Assembly: GCF_018325905.1 (NCBI RefSeq)
Contig: NZ_AP021901.1
Coordinates: 1-64,000, forward strand
DNA: 64,000 nt
Direction: 5' to 3'
Source: Pseudomonas sp. St316
GTDB lineage: Bacteria; Pseudomonadota; Gammaproteobacteria; Pseudomonadales; Pseudomonadaceae
Shown: positions 12,258 through 22,380 of the stretch, one piece after another
Numbering within the stretch: position 1 is the first letter of the stretch
Layout: each line of letters opens with the position of its first letter
Position numbers and translations under genes: made by a program
Notes under the pieces: generated by a model
Database searches by the model: none
Told to the model about the DNA's origin: nothing
Seen by the model: the letters and a program-made list of their open reading frames with translations, nothing else

Positions 12258-14309
12258 TCAACCCAGCACGGAAATATCGGCAATATTGAGGAACAGGCTG
12301 CGCAGGCGGGCCAGCAATGCATAACGATTCTTGCGAACGTCTTCGTTGTCCGCATTCACCATCACGGCTTCAAAGAACGCATCGACTGGCTCGCGCAGTG
12401 CCGCCAGACGCGCCAGTGCCTCGGCATAATCGCGTTTTTCCATGAGCGGTTGTACCGACGCATACGCCTGTTGAATCGCCGAGTTGAGCGAAAACTCGGC
12501 GGCATTATCAAAGTAACGTGCTTCAACGGCTTTGACTGAAGGCTCGGCCTTGCTCAGCAGGTTCGACACACGCTTGTTCACCGACGCCAGCGCTGCCGCT
12601 TCCGGCAATTTGCGGAACGCCTGCACCGCTTGTACACGCTGGTCGAAGTCCAGGGCCGAACCCGGCTTCAGGGCACGCACCGACAGGTAGGTGGCGACTT
12701 CGACACCTTCGTCTTCATAACGCGCACGCAGGCGGTCGAAGATGAACTCCAGGACGGCATCGGCCAGGCCGGCTGACTTGACCTTGCTGCCGAACGCATT
12801 GACGGCGAACGCCACGGCGTCGTTCAGGTCCAGGTCCAGCTGTTTGTCGATCAGGATCCGCAACACGCCCAGCGCCGCACGACGCAAGGCATAAGGGTCT
12901 TTGCTGCCGGTGGGCAGCATGCCGATACCGAAGATGCCGACCAGGGTGTCGAGCTTGTCAGCGATCGCCACGGCCGCACCGGTCAGGGTGCTCGGCAGTT
13001 CGGCGCCGGCACCGCGGGGCATGTACTGCTCGTTCAGTGCCAGGGCTACGTCCTGCGGCTCGCCATCGTTGAGGGCGTAGTAGTAACCGGCGACGCCTTG
13101 CATCTCCGGGAACTCACCGACCATTTCGGTGGACAGGTCGCACTTGGACAGGATCCCGGCACGGGCCGCGCGCTGGGCGTCGCCACCGATGCGCGGGGCG
13201 ATGAACGCGGCCAGTTTCGACACGCGCTCGGCCTTATCGTAGACGCTGCCGAGTTTTTCCTGGAACACCACGTTCTTCAGGCGCTCGTTGAAGCTTTCCA
13301 GGGGTTGTTTCTTGTCTTGCTTGAAGAAGAACTCGGCATCGGTCAGGCGCGGACGAACGACTTTTTCGTTACCGGCGATGATCTGCTGCGGGTCCTTGCT
13401 TTCGATGTTGGCGACCGTGATGAAGCGCGGCAGCAACTTGCCTTCGGCGTCCAGCAGGCAGAAGTACTTCTGGTTGTCCTGCATGGTGGTGATCAGCGCT
13501 TCCTGTGGCACTTCAAGGAAACGTTCCTCGAACGAGCACACCAGCGGCACTGGCCATTCCACCAGCGCGGTCACTTCGTCCAGCAGGCTTGGCGGCACGA
13601 TGGCAGTGCCTTCCTGCAGGGTCGCTAGCTCTTCGGTGCGTTTGCTGATCAGCTCGCGGCGCTCGTTGGCGTCGGCCAGCACGTAGGCGGCACGCAGGTC
13701 GGCCAGGTAGTTGGCCGGCGAGGTGATACGCACGCTTTGCGGATGATGGAAGCGGTGCCCACGGGAATCGCGACCGGCCTTCTGGGCCAGGATCGTGCAA
13801 TCGATGACCTGGTCACCGAGCAGCATCACCAGCCATTGGGTCGGGCGCACGAACTCTTCCTTGCGCGCCGCCCAGCGCATGCGCTTGGGAATCGGCAAGT
13901 CATTGAGGGAGTCTTCGACGATGGTCGGCAACAGGCTGGCGGTCGGCTTGCCCTTGATGCTCTGGCTATAGCGCAGCTTCGGGCCGCTCTGGTCGATTTC
14001 GCTCAGGTCCACGCCGCACTTCTTGGCGAAGCCCAGGGCCGCTTGGGTCGGGTTGCCGTCGGCATCGAACGCGGCCTGGCGTGGCGGGCCGTCGAGGTTG
14101 ATGCTGCGGTCCGGCTGCTGGGTCGCCAGGGCGGTGATCAGCACGGCCAGGCGACGCGGCGCGGCGTACACCTGTTTGGCTTCGTAGCTCAGGCCTGCAG
14201 CCTGCAGGCCTTTGTCGATACCGGCCAGGAACGCATCGGCCAGGGTGTTCAGGGCTTTGGGTGGCAGTTCTTCGGTGCCCAGTTCAACCAGGAAATCTTG
14301 AGCACTCAT
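12258..14309 (-). CDS. glyS: Glycyl-tRNA synthetase beta subunit
   Basis: GlyS (683 aa) is the beta chain of the alpha2beta2 bacterial glycyl-tRNA synthetase and binds tRNA-Gly. The N-terminus [17 protein letters not shown] and internal [19 protein letters not shown] are hallmark sequences. The C-terminal part includes a DALR-like anticodon-binding region. The start ATG overlaps the glyQ stop by 4 bp (ATGA), showing translational coupling in the glyQ-glyS-gmhB-plsC series. Confidence 0.97.
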   Translation of the reverse strand: MSAQDFLVELGTEELPPKALNTLADAFLAGIDKGLQAAGLSYEAKQVYAAPRRLAVLITALATQQPDRSINLDGPPRQAAFDADGNPTQAALGFAKKCGVDLSEIDQSGPKLRYSQSIKGKPTASLLPTIVEDSLNDLPIPKRMRWAARKEEFVRPTQWLVMLLGDQVIDCTILAQKAGRDSRGHRFHHPQSVRITSPANYLADLRAAYVLADANERRELISKRTEELATLQEGTAIVPPSLLDEVTALVEWPVPLVCSFEERFLEVPQEALITTMQDNQKYFCLLDAEGKLLPRFITVANIESKDPQQIIAGNEKVVRPRLTDAEFFFKQDKKQPLESFNERLKNVVFQEKLGSVYDKAERVSKLAAFIAPRIGGDAQRAARAGILSKCDLSTEMVGEFPEMQGVAGYYYALNDGEPQDVALALNEQYMPRGAGAELPSTLTGAAVAIADKLDTLVGIFGIGMLPTGSKDPYALRRAALGVLRILIDKQLDLDLNDAVAFAVNAFGSKVKSAGLADAVLEFIFDRLRARYEDEGVEVATYLSVRALKPGSALDFDQRVQAVQAFRKLPEAAALASVNKRVSNLLSKAEPSVKAVEARYFDNAAEFSLNSAIQQAYASVQPLMEKRDYAEALARLAALREPVDAFFEAVMVNADNEDVRKNRYALLARLRSLFLNIADISVLG

Positions 14310-15259
14310 TGTGCAGCCTCCAGCTTAGCCAACACTTCATCACGCAGGTCCGGGGTCGCCATCGGGAAGCCCAGCTTGGCACGGGCCAGCAGGTAGGCTT
14401 GCGCAACGGAACGCGCCAAGGTGCGTACACGCAGGATGTATTGCTGGCGCGCGGTCACGGAAATCGCCCGGCGTGCATCCAGCAGGTTGAAGGTATGGGA
14501 CGCCTTCAACACCATTTCATAGCTCGGCAACGGCAGCGGCTGGTCCAGCTCGATCAGGCGCTTGGCTTCGCTTTCATAGAAATCGAACAGTTCGAACAGC
14601 TTGTCGACGTTGGCGTGTTCGAAGTTGTAGGTCGACTGTTCCACTTCGTTCTGGTGGAACACATCGCCATAGGTCACTTTGCCGAACGGGCCGTCGGCCC
14701 ACACCAGGTCGTAGACCGAATCCACGCCCTGCAGGTACATGGCCAGGCGTTCCAGGCCGTAGGTGATTTCGCCGGTCACCGGGTAGCACTCGATGCCACC
14801 GGCCTGCTGGAAGTAGGTGAACTGTGTCACTTCCATGCCGTTGAGCCAGACTTCCCAGCCCAGGCCCCAGGCGCCCAGGGTCGGCGATTCCCAGTTGTCT
14901 TCGACAAAGCGAATGTCGTGCACCAGCGGGTCCAGGCCCACGTGCTTGAGCGAGCCCAGGTAGAGCTCCTGGAAGTTTTCCGGGTTCGGCTTCAGGACTA
15001 CCTGGAACTGGTAGTAGTGCTGCAGACGGTTCGGGTTTTCGCCGTAGCGGCCGTCAGTCGGGCGGCGGCTGGGCTGCACATAAGCGGCGTTCCAGGTTTC
15101 CGGGCCGATGGCACGCAGAAACGTGGCAGTGTGGAAAGTGCCGGCGCCTACTTCCATATCGTAGGGCTGAAGTACCACGCAACCTTGCTCGGCCCAGTAT
15201 TGCTGGAGGGCGAGGATCAAGTCTTGGAAGGTACGCACGGCTGGCGTAGGCTGGCTCAC
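14306..15259 (-). CDS. glyQ: Glycyl-tRNA synthetase alpha subunit
   Basis: GlyQ (317 aa) carries the class II catalytic core that activates glycine. Conserved stretches are [52 protein letters not shown] and [14 protein letters not shown]. The start is the GTG at 15259 (protein [15 protein letters not shown]); upstream in-frame sequence runs antisense through tag and is not part of the protein. The gene is divergent from tag with about 80 bp between the starts. Confidence 0.96.
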   Translation of the reverse strand: MSQPTPAVRTFQDLILALQQYWAEQGCVVLQPYDMEVGAGTFHTATFLRAIGPETWNAAYVQPSRRPTDGRYGENPNRLQHYYQFQVVLKPNPENFQELYLGSLKHVGLDPLVHDIRFVEDNWESPTLGAWGLGWEVWLNGMEVTQFTYFQQAGGIECYPVTGEITYGLERLAMYLQGVDSVYDLVWADGPFGKVTYGDVFHQNEVEQSTYNFEHANVDKLFELFDFYESEAKRLIELDQPLPLPSYEMVLKASHTFNLLDARRAISVTARQQYILRVRTLARSVAQAYLLARAKLGFPMATPDLRDEVLAKLEAAQ

Positions 15260-15340
15260 GAAATTCACCTGTTTCTTGGGCTGCGATTTAAAGAGCGGGA
15301 GTATACCCGATTCGTTCGTGCGCACGCCCCCTGGAGCCTT

Positions 15341-15898
15341 ATGCCACGCTGCTTTTGGTGTTCTGACGATCCGTTGTACATGGCTTATCACGATCAGGAG
15401 TGGGGCACGCCGCTGCGCGATGCGCAGGGTTTGTTCGAGTTGCTTTTGCTCGAAGGGTTCCAGGCCGGGTTGTCCTGGATCACCGTTTTGCGCAAACGCG
15501 AGCGCTACCGCGAGGTGCTGTACGGCTTCGATGTGCAGCGCGTGGCGCAGATGAGTGACGCGGAAATCGACGACCTGATGCTCGACCCCGGCATCATCCG
15601 CAACCGCCTCAAGCTCAAGGCCGCCCGGCGCAACGCCCAGGCCTGGCTGGCGTTGGAAGACCCGGTAGCGTTCCTCTGGTCGTTCGTCGGTGACCAACCC
15701 ATCATCAACCATTTCAAGGACCGCACCGAAGTGCCGGCCATCACGCCCGAGGCGCTGGCGATGAGCAAAGGCCTGAAAAAAGCCGGCTTTACCTTCGTCG
15801 GGCCGACCATTTGCTACGCCTTGATGCAAGCCTCGGGCATGGTCATGGACCACACCCAGGATTGCGACCGCTACGCCGAGCTGGCAAACGGTGGTTAG
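15341..15898 (+). CDS. tag: DNA-3-methyladenine glycosylase I
   Basis: Tag (185 aa) excises 3-methyladenine from alkylated DNA. The N-terminus [22 protein letters not shown] contains Cys and His residues of the structural zinc site, matched at the C-terminus by HTQDCDRY. The core [20 protein letters not shown] and [18 protein letters not shown] are family signatures. The start at 15341 has CTGGAG upstream; a longer frame over glyQ is spurious. It is divergent from glyQ and followed by the lipid A acyltransferase. Confidence 0.95.
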   Translation: MPRCFWCSDDPLYMAYHDQEWGTPLRDAQGLFELLLLEGFQAGLSWITVLRKRERYREVLYGFDVQRVAQMSDAEIDDLMLDPGIIRNRLKLKAARRNAQAWLALEDPVAFLWSFVGDQPIINHFKDRTEVPAITPEALAMSKGLKKAGFTFVGPTICYALMQASGMVMDHTQDCDRYAELANGG

Positions 15899-15941
15899 AA
15901 TAGCCGGCTCGCAACACGGCCCATACATTCAGGAGTGACCT

Positions 15942-16829
15942 GTGGATAAGTTGAAAGGCGCCTTGCTGGTCGGCGCTCTGCGGTTGTTTGCGCTGCTGCC
16001 CTGGCGCGCGGTGCAAGCGGTGGGTTCGGCCATTGGCTGGCTCATGTGGAAGCTGCCCAACCGCTCCCGCGACGTGGTGCGGATCAACCTCGCCAAATGT
16101 TTTCCCGAGATGGACCCGGCCGAGCGCGAACGCCTGGTGGGCCAGAGCCTCAAGGACATCGGCAAATCCCTGACCGAAAGCGCCTGCGCCTGGATCTGGC
16201 CAGCCCAGCGCTCCATCGATCTGGTGCGTGAAGTCGAAGGCCTGGACGTTTTGAAAGAGGCGTTGGCCTCCGGCAAAGGCGTGGTGGGCATCACCAGCCA
16301 CCTGGGCAACTGGGAAGTGCTCAACCACTTCTATTGCAGCCAGTGCAAACCGATCATTTTCTACCGTCCGCCCAAGCTCAAGGCGGTGGATGAATTGCTG
16401 CGCAAGCAGCGCGTGCAACTGGGCAACAAAGTCGCCGCCTCGACCAAGGAAGGCATCCTCAGCGTCATCAAGGAAGTGCGCAAGGGCGGCCAAGTGGGTA
16501 TCCCCGCCGACCCGGAACCGGCGGAATCCGCCGGCATCTTCGTGCCCTTCTTCGCCACCCAGGCCCTGACCAGCAAGTTTGTGCCGAACATGCTTGCCGG
16601 TGGCAAGGCCGTGGGCGTCTTCCTCCACGCCCTGCGCCTGCCGGACGGCTCCGGCTACAAAGTCATCCTCGAAGCCGCGCCCGAGGCCATGTACAGCACC
16701 GACACCGAAACCGCCTGCGCCGCCATGAGCCAAGTGGTGGAGCGCTACGTGCGGGCCTACCCGAGCCAATACATGTGGAGCATGAAACGCTTCAAGAAAC
16801 GCCCACCAGGCGAGGCGCGGTGGTACTGA
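15942..16829 (+). CDS. Lipid A secondary acyltransferase, HtrB/LpxL family
   Basis: A 295-residue inner-membrane acyltransferase that adds a secondary acyl chain during lipid A synthesis. A hydrophobic N-terminal anchor (about 8-38) is followed by NRSRDVVRINLAKCFPE, a family pattern, the catalytic motif SHLGNWE (H-X4-E), and FYRPPK. It starts with GTG after AGGAG. It corresponds to the PA0011-like gene, one of two lipid A secondary acyltransferases described in P. aeruginosa. A DnaA box sequence (15941-15949) spans its start codon. The REPIN array begins 55 bp downstream. Confidence 0.88.
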   Translation: MDKLKGALLVGALRLFALLPWRAVQAVGSAIGWLMWKLPNRSRDVVRINLAKCFPEMDPAERERLVGQSLKDIGKSLTESACAWIWPAQRSIDLVREVEGLDVLKEALASGKGVVGITSHLGNWEVLNHFYCSQCKPIIFYRPPKLKAVDELLRKQRVQLGNKVAASTKEGILSVIKEVRKGGQVGIPADPEPAESAGIFVPFFATQALTSKFVPNMLAGGKAVGVFLHALRLPDGSGYKVILEAAPEAMYSTDTETACAAMSQVVERYVRAYPSQYMWSMKRFKKRPPGEARWY

Positions 16830-16883
16830 AAGCCTATTGCCTGGGTGTGGTGAATGCCGAATCGTGAACACCCAAGAACCCCC

Positions 16884-18273
16884 TGTGGGAGCCGAGCTTG
16901 CTCGCGATGACGGCGGTACATTCAACATCAATGCAAGCAGCCCCACCGCTATCGCGAGCAAGCTCAGCTCCCACAGTTTTTCCGGATTTGTACACAGACA
17001 TCGCCTCCACCCCCAATCCCTGTGGGAGCCGAGCTTGCTCGCGATGGCGGCGGCACATTCAACATTGATGCAAGCAGCCCCACCGCTATCGCGAGCAAGC
17101 TCAGCTCCCACAGTTTTTTCGGATTTGTACACAGACATCGCCTCCACCCCCAATCCCTGTGGGAGCCGAGCTTGCTCGCGATGGCGGCGGCACATTCAAC
17201 ATCGATGCAAGCAGCCCCACCGCTATCGCGAGCAAGCTCAGCTCCCACAGTTTTTCCGGATTTGTACACAGACATCGCCTCCACCCCCAATCCCTGTGGG
17301 AGCGAGCTTGCTCGCGATGACGCCGGTACATTCAACATCGATGCAAGCAGCCCCACCGCTATCGCGAGCAAGCTCAGCTCCCACAGTTTTTCCGGATTTG
17401 TGCACAGACATCGCCTCCACCCCCAATCCCTGTGGGAGCCGAGCTTGCTCGCGATGACGCCGGTACATTCAACATCGATGCAAGCAGCCCACCGCTATCG
17501 CGAGCAAGCTCAGCTCCCACAGTTTTTCCGGATTTGTACACAGACATCGCCTGCACCCCAATCCCTGTGGGAGCCGAGCTTGCTCGCGATGACGCCGGTA
17601 CATTCAACATCAATGCAAGCAGCCCCACCGCTATCGCGAGCAAGCTCAGCTCCCACAGTTTTTCCGGATTTGTACACAGACATCGCCTCCACCCCAATCC
17701 CTGTGGGAGCGAGCTTGCTCGCGATGACGCCGGTACATTCAACATCGATGCAAGCAGCCCCACCGCTATCGCGAGCAAGCTCAGCTCCCACAGTTTTTCC
17801 GGATTTGTGCACAGACATCGCCTCCACCCCCAATCCCTGTGGGAGCGAGCTTGCTCGCGATGACGCCGGTACATTCAACATCGATGCAAGCAGCCCCACC
17901 GCTATCGCGAGCAAGCTCAGCTCCCACAGTTTTTCCGGATTTGTGCACAGACATCGCCTCCACCCCCAATCCCTGTGGGAGCCGAGCTTGCTCGCGATGA
18001 CGGCGGCACATTCAACATCGATGCAAGCAGCCCCACCGCTATCGCGAGCAAGCTCAGCTCCCACAGTTTTTCCGGATTTGTACACAGACATCGCCTCCAC
18101 CCCAATCCCTGTGGGAGCCGAGCTTGCTCGCGATGGCGGCGGCACATTCAACATCGATGCAAGCAGCCCCACCGCTATCGCGAGCAAGCTCAGCTCCCAC
18201 AGTTTTTCCGGATTTGTACACAGACATCGCCTCCACCCCCAATCCCTGTGGGAGCGAGCTTGCTCGCGATAGC
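16884..18273. repeat. Tandem array of ten REPIN units plus one partial unit
   Basis: Units of 135-137 bp start at 16884, 17021, 17158, 17295, 17431, 17566, 17702, 17838, 17974 and 18110; an eleventh, truncated unit starts at 18247. Each holds a REP arm TGTGGGAGC(C)GAGCTTGCTC, a 40-50 bp loop, the inverse arm ending CAGCTCCCACA, and a conserved spacer with TTTTTCCGGATTTGT. Units differ at few sites: the C after GGAGC, GACGGC/GGCGGC/GACGCC, and GTACAC/GTGCAC. Units 4, 7 and 8 share the same combination (C deleted and GTGCAC), pointing to copying of units within the array. Long frames run through both strands but are repeat artefacts. Not a CRISPR array: there are no unique spacers. Confidence 0.96.
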
Positions 18274-18336
18274 GCCCTGACAGCCGCCGCCCAACCGGGC
18301 TAACGTATTCCCCCAGGCAAACCCAATGGAGGCCGA

Positions 18337-19392
18337 ATGGATAACGGTCCAGGTAAACGCGTCATCGTCGTTGGAGCGGGCATCGTAGGCGCATCGCTGG
18401 CCTACCACCTGGCGGCCAAAGGTGCGAATGTCACGGTGGTTGAGGCTGAGGGCATCGCGTCAGGTGTGACCGGCAGCTCATTCGCCTGGCTCAACGCCAC
18501 CCACGGCGACCCCGACCCCATTGCATCATTGCGCGGTGCTGCCCTCCAGGAATATCACCGGCTTGAAGCGCAGCTACCCGGTCTGAAGATCCAATGGAGC
18601 GGCGCCCTGTCTTACGGCGCGAGCTCAGAAGGTTCGGCAAACCGGATACCTCAATCAAAGATCAGTGAGCTTGAGCCAAATCTCAGGAACCCTCCTCAGT
18701 TCGCTTCGTATGCAGCAGAAGAAGGAGCACTGGACGCCGTAGCAACAACCCATGCGTTGATTGCCGGGGCTCAGGCGAATGGCGCGAAAGTGCTTACCCA
18801 AACGCCGGTGCTCGGCTTTAAAACCCAGGATTCCAGCGTGTTTGGCGTCGAAACCGCCGCGGGCGTCATCGAAGCCGATATCGTCGTATTGGCAGCCGGC
18901 ACAGGCATCACGAAGCTGACCGATCTGCTTGAAGTATCCCTGCCCATAGACGCCTCGCCGGCAATCTTCATCCGCTACAGCTCGCCACCCAACCTGGTAC
19001 GCACCCTTATCTCCAGCCCTGAAATGGAAGTGAGGCAAACCCCGGAAGGTGCGTTGTTGGCGGCTGAAGACTACTTGGACGATGACCTGGAAAACCAACC
19101 AGCGGCGATAGCACTGCGAACGGCCAACGCCATCAAAAACGAACTCCACGGCGTTGTCTCCCTGGATCTGCAATCGGCCCGTGTCGGATTCAGGCCCATG
19201 CCCGCCGATGGTATCCCCATCATTGGTTATCTTGCGCAGGTCGGCGGCGTATACGTGTGCGCCATGCACCCCGGCGTTACCCTGGCCGCGATTGTGGGTC
19301 GTCTTGCCAGTGAAGAGATCGTCGGCGACAGCGCGTCCCCTGCCCTCAACCCCTGCCGTCCGGATCGATTTTTCAAGCTCAGTGACGGTTGA
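18337..19392 (+). CDS. FAD-dependent oxidoreductase, D-amino acid oxidase/glycine oxidase family
   Basis: A 351-residue flavoprotein. The Rossmann motif VIVVGAGIVGASLAYHLA (about residues 9-26) binds FAD and is followed by the acidic VTVVEAEG. The second FAD motif is IVVLAAGTGITKL, and the C-terminal GFRPMPADGIPIIG segment is typical of the DAO family (PF01266). Substrate is probably an amine or amino acid, but nothing here fixes it. The start ATG lies about 60 bp after the REPIN array. The three genes from here to 20743 share orientation but have gaps, so an operon is possible, not proven. Confidence 0.85.
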   Translation: MDNGPGKRVIVVGAGIVGASLAYHLAAKGANVTVVEAEGIASGVTGSSFAWLNATHGDPDPIASLRGAALQEYHRLEAQLPGLKIQWSGALSYGASSEGSANRIPQSKISELEPNLRNPPQFASYAAEEGALDAVATTHALIAGAQANGAKVLTQTPVLGFKTQDSSVFGVETAAGVIEADIVVLAAGTGITKLTDLLEVSLPIDASPAIFIRYSSPPNLVRTLISSPEMEVRQTPEGALLAAEDYLDDDLENQPAAIALRTANAIKNELHGVVSLDLQSARVGFRPMPADGIPIIGYLAQVGGVYVCAMHPGVTLAAIVGRLASEEIVGDSASPALNPCRPDRFFKLSDG

Positions 19393-19436
19393 ATGGCCTA
19401 AGCTCGGCTATTCCCCAATCAGCCAAGGAAGCGTCA

Positions 19437-19790
19437 ATGGGCATTCGAGGTAAAGACCGTCAGATCGATAACGTTGAGTTCAATGTCAGCGACATCGCCC
19501 GCAGCAAAGCCTTTTATGGGAGCGTATTCGGCTGGAATTTCGTCGACTACGGCCCGACCTACACCGAATTCAGCGACGGTCGCCTGACCGGTGGCTTCAC
19601 GACCGGTGAACCCGTGCGCCCGGGTGGACCGTTGATCATCCTGTACGCGGATGACCTCGAAGGCACCCAACTCAGGCTCGAAGCCACAGGGGCGACCATC
19701 AGCCGTGATGTGTTCGCTTTCCCGGGTGGCCGACGTTTTCACTTTATCGATCCGGATGGCTATGAACTGGCCGTGTGGTCGGCTTCCTGA
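19437..19790 (+). CDS. VOC-superfamily (glyoxalase/bleomycin resistance-like) protein
   Basis: A 117-residue protein with one vicinal oxygen chelate fold: NVEFNVSDIARSKAFYGSVFGW at the start and FPGGRRFHFIDPDGYELAVWS at the end. Such proteins dimerise to form a metal site or work as binding proteins; the exact reaction cannot be read here. The start at 19437 is supported by AAGGAAG a few bases upstream; a longer frame begins inside the preceding gene. Confidence 0.85.
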   Translation: MGIRGKDRQIDNVEFNVSDIARSKAFYGSVFGWNFVDYGPTYTEFSDGRLTGGFTTGEPVRPGGPLIILYADDLEGTQLRLEATGATISRDVFAFPGGRRFHFIDPDGYELAVWSAS

Positions 19791-19954
19791 TGATCGATTG
19801 AGCACAAAGAGGCGCAAAACCTCAATCGTGTCCATGATTAAGGGCCTGCGATATCGGCGACGTTGGGATGGCAAAGCCATCTCTAAATCGGTCGGACTAC
19901 CGTCCAGTCAGAAATATCGCACTTGCTCTGGTTCATTTATCAAGGAGTCCTCTC

Positions 19955-20743
19955 ATGAACATCGACTTCACCGGCCGTCACGTCTTAGTCACCGGCTCCA
20001 CCAGCGGTATCGGTTTCGCCACAGCCAAAGGCTTCCTCGAATCCGGCGCCCACGTGGTCATCAATGGTCGCAGCGAGAGCAGCGTGGCGGACGCGCTGCA
20101 GCGCTTGGGCGACCTTGCTTCAAGGGCCGATGGCTTTGTCGGCGATCTGAGCAACGCGCCAGGCTGCCAGGCACTGATCGCCAAATACCCACGCTTCGAT
20201 ATCGTCATCAACAACTTGGGCATTTTCAAACTGGAAGACTTTTTCGAGACGCCGGACAGCGAATGGCAGCGCTTTTTCGAAACCAACGTGATGTCCGGCG
20301 TGCGGGTTTCCAGGGCATACGCGCAAGGCATGGTCGAGCGCGGTTGGGGGCGGATTGTGTTTGTTTCGTCGGAGTCGGGCGTGAACATTCCCGCTGACAT
20401 GATCCATTACGGCTTTACCAAAACCGCGCAACTGTCCATTGCTCGCGGCCTGGCCAAGCGCCTCGCCGGCACGGGCGTGACGGTGAATTCGGTGTTGCCT
20501 GGGCCGACGCTTTCCGAAGGCGTCGCCCAGATGCTCCAGGCAGATGTCGAGCGCAGCGGGGAAAGCCTGGAAAAGGTCGCGGCAGATTTCGTCAATCTGC
20601 ACCGCAGCACCTCGATCATCCAGCGCGCTGCGCGCGTCGAGGAAGTGGCCAACATGATCATCTATGTCAGCTCGGAGCAGGCCTCAGCCACCACCGGTGC
20701 GGCGTTGCGCGTCGATGGCGGTGTGGTGGACAGCATCGTCTAG
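19955..20743 (+). CDS. Short-chain dehydrogenase/reductase
   Basis: A 262-residue classical SDR. The cofactor motif is VTGSTSGIGFA (TGxxxGxG), then NNLGIF (NNAG variant), the catalytic Ser in VFVSSESG, and YGFTK (YxxxK). The C-terminal TTGAALRVDGGVV is standard. NAD(P) dependence is inferred from the fold. The start at 19955 follows CAAGGAGT. Its last 60 bp overlap the 3' end of the PAP2-desaturase gene on the other strand. Confidence 0.92.
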   Translation: MNIDFTGRHVLVTGSTSGIGFATAKGFLESGAHVVINGRSESSVADALQRLGDLASRADGFVGDLSNAPGCQALIAKYPRFDIVINNLGIFKLEDFFETPDSEWQRFFETNVMSGVRVSRAYAQGMVERGWGRIVFVSSESGVNIPADMIHYGFTKTAQLSIARGLAKRLAGTGVTVNSVLPGPTLSEGVAQMLQADVERSGESLEKVAADFVNLHRSTSIIQRAARVEEVANMIIYVSSEQASATTGAALRVDGGVVDSIV

Positions 20744-22195
20744 GGGACTGGACAGTCCTGACCAGAGCAGGGATGGAAGCGTCTGTGAGTCCAGGAGAGG
20801 GTCACCCACACTGACCAGGCTTGGAAGAACATGCCATGGATAGTTGGCGCTGCGGTGATGGAGCAGATGCAGATTGATGTGGTAAGGCCAGATGAAAAAC
20901 CTTCCGAGCCATCCCACTTTCCAGGCGTAAGTCCATTCCTGCCAGCCGGGGGTTACACCGGGGCCGCCACTGTGTTCGGCGATGCTGCGGATTTTTTGCA
21001 GCAGATTTCCCAGGGTGGCGAGGGGCCCAAACCATAGCAACGCAATCAGCCACATCGTCTGGGCAGAGGTTTGCCAAGCCACGAACGTTAGTACTGCGAG
21101 CCAGACAATACCCGCGGCAACGACGGGCCGAGTCATTCTCGGTGGTGCCCCGCCCGCGTCTTTGTAGGCGCGCAGATTGCGCAGCATATTGATAATGAAC
21201 AGGTCCCCCAGCAATTGCTTCAGCAATAACTTCCCGCTTAGCGGACGGAACGCCCAAGGTTGTCGGTGATAAAGAAAGCGTCTTTCCGGATCGCTCGTTG
21301 TTCCCGTGTGTTGATGATGTTCAAGGTGCAGTGGCCTATAGAACTCAACGGGGACCGTTCCCGGAACCCCGATGCTCAGGTTAATCAAAAAGTCGTTGAT
21401 ACCGCGATGACGCGTCAAGTGATAGTGAGTCGCATCGTGGTACAGGATGAAAAGTGCGTGTTGGCGCGCGGCGATGATGACGAAGGCCACGCCATACAAA
21501 CCCCAGTGCGAGACATACAACGCAATGCGCAACGTCACGATGATGCATAACCATTCAAGCAGGATGGCCGCCATGGTGCGCAAATCCACCCTCAGGCGTG
21601 TCAGCATGAGGGTGCTCAGGCCTGCCGTCCCACCAATGGCCGCGCCGTACACCGCGTCGAGCAGTACATGTTGGCCGGTGGTCAACACGGTGATCATTAG
21701 AACCAGGCTCCACAGCGCGAAGAGCCATGCCTGGCGAACGCGCAGGTAACCGAGGACAACGCTAATGGCTACCGGCAATGCGACATGTCCACTGGGCGAG
21801 GCCGCGAGGGGGGAATCAATCTGGTAGAACCACGTGAGCCACTGCGACGTGCTATCCGGGCGCTCGATCATGGTTGGCCAGAACAGATGGCTCAGCAGGC
21901 AGGTGCCGGAGGCCAGGGCCGCCGCAAAAAAAACCGGTAGCAACCATTCGCGGCGACGCCCTAGAAACACCAGCGTGGGCATGATCAATAAATAGCTCAG
22001 GTACAGGGGCAGTGTGTAGGGCAGTTGCGCAATTTGCGCATCAATACGGGTGGGCTGAACAATCCGTACCGGCCCCATCGGGACGTGCGTGACAAGAAAA
22101 TACAGGGCGCCCGTGACGACGATGTAGATCACCAGCCAACTAAAGGGACGGGTCACGCCAGTTTCGATACGACGACCTGCAAAAGTGGATGACAT
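20684..22195 (-). CDS. PAP2 phosphatase-like/fatty acid desaturase fusion protein
   Basis: A 503-residue polytopic membrane protein with two enzyme domains. The N-terminal half (about residues 20-210) is PAP2-like: ASPSGHVALP and then TTGQHVLLDAVYG supply the PSGH and H-x3-D catalytic motifs of phosphatidic acid phosphatases and inositol phosphoceramide synthase-like enzymes. The C-terminal half (about 220-470) is a PF00487-type desaturase/hydroxylase with three His boxes: HDATHYH, HLEHHQH and HLLHH. It starts at ATG 22195, or GTG 22240 (518 aa). It is divergent from the GNAT genes. The pairing suggests acting on the head group and chain of the same lipid, which is inference. Confidence 0.87.
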   Translation of the reverse strand: MSSTFAGRRIETGVTRPFSWLVIYIVVTGALYFLVTHVPMGPVRIVQPTRIDAQIAQLPYTLPLYLSYLLIMPTLVFLGRRREWLLPVFFAAALASGTCLLSHLFWPTMIERPDSTSQWLTWFYQIDSPLAASPSGHVALPVAISVVLGYLRVRQAWLFALWSLVLMITVLTTGQHVLLDAVYGAAIGGTAGLSTLMLTRLRVDLRTMAAILLEWLCIIVTLRIALYVSHWGLYGVAFVIIAARQHALFILYHDATHYHLTRHRGINDFLINLSIGVPGTVPVEFYRPLHLEHHQHTGTTSDPERRFLYHRQPWAFRPLSGKLLLKQLLGDLFIINMLRNLRAYKDAGGAPPRMTRPVVAAGIVWLAVLTFVAWQTSAQTMWLIALLWFGPLATLGNLLQKIRSIAEHSGGPGVTPGWQEWTYAWKVGWLGRFFIWPYHINLHLLHHRSANYPWHVLPSLVSVGDPLLDSQTLPSLLWSGLSSPLDDAVHHTAIDAQRRTGGG

Positions 22196-22380
22196 GAATA
22201 AGGGCGCCTGATTTATCCGAAAAAGTTGAGCCTGCGACACAACACGATGGCGCGATGTCTGCGTCGTTCGCCAATGGTTTCGTGGTCAGGCCAAGGTGGC
22301 GGTGAATGGACGTCTACGTTGCATTGGCCGATGGGCCTCGCCAAACTCCCTCTATCCTGCTTCCGATGCTGAAGGTTCCC

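Noticed and set aside
14261..15340. Long N-terminal extension of Tag across glyQ
   Set aside because: The zinc-site N-terminus MPRCFWC begins at 15341; upstream residues are antisense glyQ.
15260..15928. Long N-terminal extension of GlyQ across tag
   Set aside because: GlyQ begins at the GTG at 15259; upstream is antisense tag.
16884..18273. CRISPR-like periodic repeats
   Set aside because: All of each unit is conserved, including the spacer part; there are no unique spacers and no cas genes.
16837..18408. Many long reading frames on both strands through the repeat region (up to 416 aa)
   Set aside because: They are products of the 135-137 bp tandem units; composition is repetitive, no start has a ribosome site and the unit length is not a multiple of three.
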